NCBI RefSeq assembly: GCF_004367585.1 | Contig: NZ_CP038015.1 | Span: 691,001-755,000, forward strand | From: Paenisporosarcina antarctica | GTDB lineage: Bacteria > Bacillota > Bacilli > Bacillales_A > Planococcaceae | Direction of reading: 5' to 3' | DNA length: 64,000 nt | Shown: piece by piece, positions 61,142 to 64,000 of the stretch | Layout of the letters: every line of letters begins with the position of its first letter | Position numbering within the stretch: the first letter of the stretch is position 1 | Made by a program: the position numbers and the translations under genes | Notes under the pieces: model-generated | What the model saw: the letters and a program-made list of their open reading frames with translations, nothing else | Databases searched by the model: none | What the model was told of the DNA's origin: nothing

Positions 61142-61315
61142 TGACTTAGTTTCTTTCAAATTTATTAACATTTCTGTAATGTAATCATTATTTCACTAGA
61201 GTCTGCATATGAAGAAATATGGTCCCAATAAAGCAGTTGATGAATTTACCATTTTATCACCTGATGTTTGCATGAATTGAACTCTTATTCCGGGACTAAA
61301 TTTGTTTGAAATAGG

Positions 61316-62038
61316 GTGGGGGAAGCGAAACCAATTATTGGAGTTACCTCTTATATGGAACTTGATGGAGACCATTATATGATATCTATTGATTCTGCGA
61401 ATGTTATATTGCAGGCGGGAGGCATACCTTTGATGCTGCCTAATTTAGAGGATATCCGTGATGTTGAGGAAATTGCCGCATCAATCGATGGTCTTTTTCT
61501 TACAGGTGGTTATGATATTGATCCAACTCTTTTTGGTGAAGAGCCACAACCGTATTTAGGAGTCATTGTTCCAACTCGTGATGCTTTTGAATTAATGCTC
61601 ATTCGGAGATTTTTATCACTCGACAAACCTATATTAGGTGTCTGTCGGGGGTGCCAGATACTTAATATTGCTGTAGGTGGCGATATGTATCAAGATATCG
61701 GGTCTCAAATAAAGCATGATATTCTTCAACATAAGCAGATTGCACCCAAATCACATGGTTCACATTTTGTCGATGTGGCTAGGGGGACGCTGTTACAATT
61801 AGTAACAGGTTCCAATCGCTTTAAGGTCAACAGTCGCCATCACCAAGCCAATCGAAACGTTCCATCACCTTTTCGCGTGAGCGGTTATGCGAGTGATGGG
61901 GTCATTGAGGCGATTGAAAGTGAGGAGCATTCGTTTGTACTAGGTGTTCAGTGGCATCCTGAAAATATGGCCATTACTAATGATGAACCTTCCTTGAAGA
62001 TTTTCGAAAAATTTGTTTTAGCATGTAAAAAACTCTAG
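61316..62038 (+). CDS. Class I glutamine amidotransferase-like gamma-glutamyl hydrolase (PuuD/C26 type)
   Basis: A 240-residue cysteine hydrolase. The nucleophile elbow is ILGVCRGCQILN with the catalytic Cys near 115, the oxyanion region is GLFLTGGYDIDP, and the C-terminal GVQWHPENM holds the His of the triad. This layout is that of gamma-glutamyl-gamma-aminobutyrate hydrolase (PuuD) and related peptidase C26 proteins. The only start after an upstream stop is GTG at 61316 with GGTGGGGGAAG around it, so the exact start is uncertain. It stands alone, followed by a terminator; the substrate is not certain. Confidence 0.87.
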   Translation: MGEAKPIIGVTSYMELDGDHYMISIDSANVILQAGGIPLMLPNLEDIRDVEEIAASIDGLFLTGGYDIDPTLFGEEPQPYLGVIVPTRDAFELMLIRRFLSLDKPILGVCRGCQILNIAVGGDMYQDIGSQIKHDILQHKQIAPKSHGSHFVDVARGTLLQLVTGSNRFKVNSRHHQANRNVPSPFRVSGYASDGVIEAIESEEHSFVLGVQWHPENMAITNDEPSLKIFEKFVLACKKL

Positions 62039-62068
62039 TAATTTACCCACTATTGCATAAAAAAATGA

Positions 62069-62112
62069 GCACCCTCAAGTATGGTCATAATATACTGAGG
62101 GTGTTTTTTATT
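62069..62112 (+). terminator. Terminator after the C26 amidotransferase
   Basis: The stem CACCCTCAAGTAT/ATACTGAGGGTG, with one bulged base, followed by six T residues. Confidence 0.9.
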
Positions 62113-62171
62113 TTGTAATGGAAATAACATTTTTTACTCCAATGGAAGCATTACTAAACGAACCTACAGAC

Positions 62172-62870
62172 TTAAGAAGAACCATTTCCAGATGAATATA
62201 CTTCTTCAAACGGCTGAACGATGACAAATCCTTCCCCTTTGAATTCCATTTGAATTGATTCCCCACTTCCACGACCTAATAAAGTTCTAAAGCTCACATC
62301 TGTTTTGAATTCTGGGGTAATATGACCGGACCAAGCGACAGTTGCGTTAGGGTCAGTGATAACTGATTCCCCAGGACGGACAATTAGGGTCAAAGGCTCA
62401 TAATGGCAGGTAATTGCTACTCTTCCTTTACCTGTTAAATTCACATTAAATAATCCTCCGGACATCATTCCCGCCACTTTTTTCATGAGTTTAATATCCC
62501 ATTTGATACCGGGTTCAAAAGCGAGTAGGTCATTCCCATTCACTGTAATTGACTCATTGTTTAACTCGAAAATCGTGATTTTTTTACCTTGATCAGCTAA
62601 ATACAGTCTTCCGTTTCCTTGTGCCTTCATAAGAGAAGCACCTTCCCCGGTTAACGCTTTTTTAAACATTTGACTAACGCCATGTTCCAGTACTTTTTCC
62701 CGTTCAAATTTAATCTGTCCAGTGTACGAAATCATCGATCCCGTTTTGGCCCAGACGAGCCCCGATAAGTTTACTTCCAAGATTCGTTCAGTTTCTAATT
62801 CAAAATAATCATTGTCGTTGTCATTTTGTTTAGTTTGTCTAACAAATTCCTCAATCGAATATTTACCCAT
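62172..62870 (-). CDS. AIM24-family protein
   Basis: A 232-residue beta-rich protein of the AIM24 (TIGR00266-like) family. Landmarks are LSGLVWAKTGSMISYTGQIKFER near 34-56, EGASLMKAQGNGRLYLAD near 76-93, and the later IVRPGESVITDPNATVAWSGHITPE and RTLLGRGSGESIQMEFKGEGFVIVQP. No catalytic residues or signal peptide are evident and the function is unknown in bacteria. The ATG has only a weak GGGGA site. It is transcribed alone on the minus strand, convergent with the amidotransferase gene. Confidence 0.9.
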   Translation of the reverse strand: MGKYSIEEFVRQTKQNDNDNDYFELETERILEVNLSGLVWAKTGSMISYTGQIKFEREKVLEHGVSQMFKKALTGEGASLMKAQGNGRLYLADQGKKITIFELNNESITVNGNDLLAFEPGIKWDIKLMKKVAGMMSGGLFNVNLTGKGRVAITCHYEPLTLIVRPGESVITDPNATVAWSGHITPEFKTDVSFRTLLGRGSGESIQMEFKGEGFVIVQPFEEVYSSGNGSS

Positions 62871-63490
62871 CTCATCAAGTCCCCATTTCTTATGAATTGA
62901 CTATACATACGAAATGATGGCAATTAAAGTTTCATAGTTTTCTAAGTTTTGAAAAATTGAGTTAACAGAGTTGATTCGCTCAAACACATACCGTTCAAGA
63001 ATGGAAAAAGAGATATTGGTTAATGTAAACCTTGTTGAAGTCAGAGACAAAAAAATATAGGAATGAACATTAAGGCATAATGTTCAAAATAATCTTTATA
63101 ATAACGCCGGTTGGAGAAGATTTCGTTGATCTAGACTCGGGGAGAGCGGTTGTCTCATTATATAATCAATGGTATGGTTAATCAGTGGAATGAATTGGAT
63201 AATATGATTTTTTTTAAAAAAATTAACAATAATTCTTGAATTTACAATATTTATTGCTGATTCAAATTATTAAAAAGTCATAAGTTATCTGTAGTTATTT
63301 TTTTGATGAAATCAAGCTAGTTACATTAACTATATGCTTCATAGCATAGAGACGTCTTACTTATCCAATGGGTGTGTGTAAAACTACCACCATAATGGAT
63401 TTGATGAGAAGTCCCTTTTTATGTTTAAAATGTAAGCGTAAAAAATAGGCGAAATATACAATACACTACTATTTTAAAGGGGAGGTACAT
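62871..63490. other. 620-base region without a clear gene
   Basis: AT-rich sequence between the AIM24 gene and the OpuC-type operon. A 33-codon frame at 63080-63181 (MFKIIFIITPVGEDFVDLDS and more) has no good ribosome site and no recognised family. No promoter matching a known sigma factor well, and no riboswitch, were seen. Confidence 0.5.
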
Positions 63491-64000
63491 ATGCTCAGAT
63501 TTGATAATGTAAGTAAAGTTTATAATGAGGGATTTAAAGCGGTTGATTCAGTTAGTTTTGAAATTCCAGAAGGAGAGTTTCTTGTTCTCATTGGTCCTAG
63601 TGGTTCTGGAAAATCGACGACGATGAAAATGATAAACCAAATGATTCCTCATACTAGTGGAACAATATGGATAGATGGAAAAGATATTACAAAGTTAAAT
63701 GCTGCAGAATTACGTCGAAATATAGGCTATGTTATTCAACAAATTGGTCTCTTCCCACATTATACGATTGAAAAGAACATTGCCATCGTTCCTGAACTTA
63801 AAGGGTGGGACAAGGAAAAAATTAAAGCGCGGGTAAGTGAACTATTGACATTGGTTGGTCTTGAACCGGAAATATACAGTAGCCGTTTTCCTAAAGAACT
63901 ATCTGGTGGACAACAGCAACGGGTTGGTGTTGCAAGAGCCCTTGCATCAAATCCTTCAGTAATATTAATGGATGAACCGTTTGGAGCACTTGATCCAATT
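63491..64000 (+). CDS. OpuC/BusA-type betaine/choline ABC transporter ATPase, cut by window end
   Basis: The first 170 residues of a quaternary-amine importer ATPase. Walker A is [10 protein letters not shown] near 36-45, the Q-loop is GYVIQQIGLFPHYT, which is characteristic of OpuCA/OpuBA, the signature is [15 protein letters not shown] and Walker B is VILMDEPFGALDP. GGGGAGG precedes the ATG. The C-terminal CBS region and the rest of the operon lie beyond the window. This is a second osmolyte importer, distinct from the OpuA-type system at 6278-9200. Choline, carnitine, glycine betaine or related compounds are possible substrates. Confidence 0.93.
   Translation, partial: MLRFDNVSKVYNEGFKAVDSVSFEIPEGEFLVLIGPSGSGKSTTMKMINQMIPHTSGTIWIDGKDITKLNAAELRRNIGYVIQQIGLFPHYTIEKNIAIVPELKGWDKEKIKARVSELLTLVGLEPEIYSSRFPKELSGGQQQRVGVARALASNPSVILMDEPFGALDPI

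Noticed and set aside
63080-63181. 33-codon frame before the OpuC-type ATPase
   Set aside because: No proper ribosome site, no family recognised; it may be a remnant, but this cannot be supported.
1-64000. CRISPR array, prophage, tRNA or rRNA genes
   Set aside because: No regular short repeats with spacers, phage structural genes, or tRNA/rRNA signatures were seen on either strand.

Overview
This 64 kb window is low-GC Firmicute chromosome. Paralogues and synteny point to a spore-forming Bacillales member, probably Bacillaceae or Planococcaceae. The evidence is strong AGGAGG-type Shine-Dalgarno (SD) sites, frequent TTG and GTG starts, four SAM-I (S-box) and two TPP riboswitches with transcription terminators, an Sda sporulation checkpoint gene with DnaA boxes, the spore-type Ku/LigD pair, a LysM-Gmad2 protein, and a B. 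subtilis-like tenA-tenI-thiO-thiS-thiG-thiF order. The species cannot be fixed from sequence alone. No rRNA, tRNA, CRISPR, phage or transposase gene was seen.

Layout. 1-2.8 kb: arginine genes argC-argJ-argB on the minus strand (argB cut by the window edge). 3.1-9.2 kb: a TetR regulator and an apparent carnitine-to-glycine-betaine operon (keto-acid cleavage enzyme, L-carnitine dehydrogenase, thioesterase) with its own OpuA-type ABC importer. 9.3-11 kb: a YqjF-family protein and an alpha/beta hydrolase. 11.1-24.9 kb: a methionine and sulfur block under four S-box riboswitches, two of them in tandem. It holds an FMN monooxygenase, a MetY with a fused CoA-binding domain, a sulfonate-type ABC importer, an acetyl-CoA synthetase, homoserine dehydrogenase, a second MetY and MetX. 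25-33 kb: mixed housekeeping genes (HAD nucleotidase, cupin, DUF2157/GDYXXLXY pair, UppP, Fe-alcohol dehydrogenase, aldo-keto reductase) and a NaChBac-type sodium channel. 33-36.7 kb: sda with a DnaA-box cluster, then ku and ligD. 37-41.5 kb: an Aap-type amino-acid importer. 41.8-51 kb: Ca2+/cation exchanger, branched-chain aminotransferase, M19 dipeptidase and an Opp/Dpp peptide importer. 51-55.8 kb: a BirA-type operator, bioY and an enlarged yhfTS-like acyl-CoA cluster. 55.9-61.1 kb: a thiamin-thiazole operon with two TPP riboswitches and a decayed thiD at its end. 61.3-64 kb: a C26 amidotransferase, an AIM24-family protein and the start of an OpuC-type ATPase.

How genes work together. In the methionine block, Hom makes homoserine, MetX acetylates it with acetyl-CoA, and MetY replaces acetate with sulfide. 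The acetyl-CoA synthetase in the riboswitch operon could return that acetate to acetyl-CoA, and the imported organosulfur compound plus monooxygenase could supply sulfur. In the carnitine block the importer and three enzymes would turn an osmolyte precursor into glycine betaine.

The most unusual non-coding feature is a pair of mosaic repeats (30569-30900 and 51782-52260). Their ends are conserved, their cores differ, one helix appears to be preserved by different base pairs, and both end in a terminator-like hairpin, which suggests a structured RNA family.
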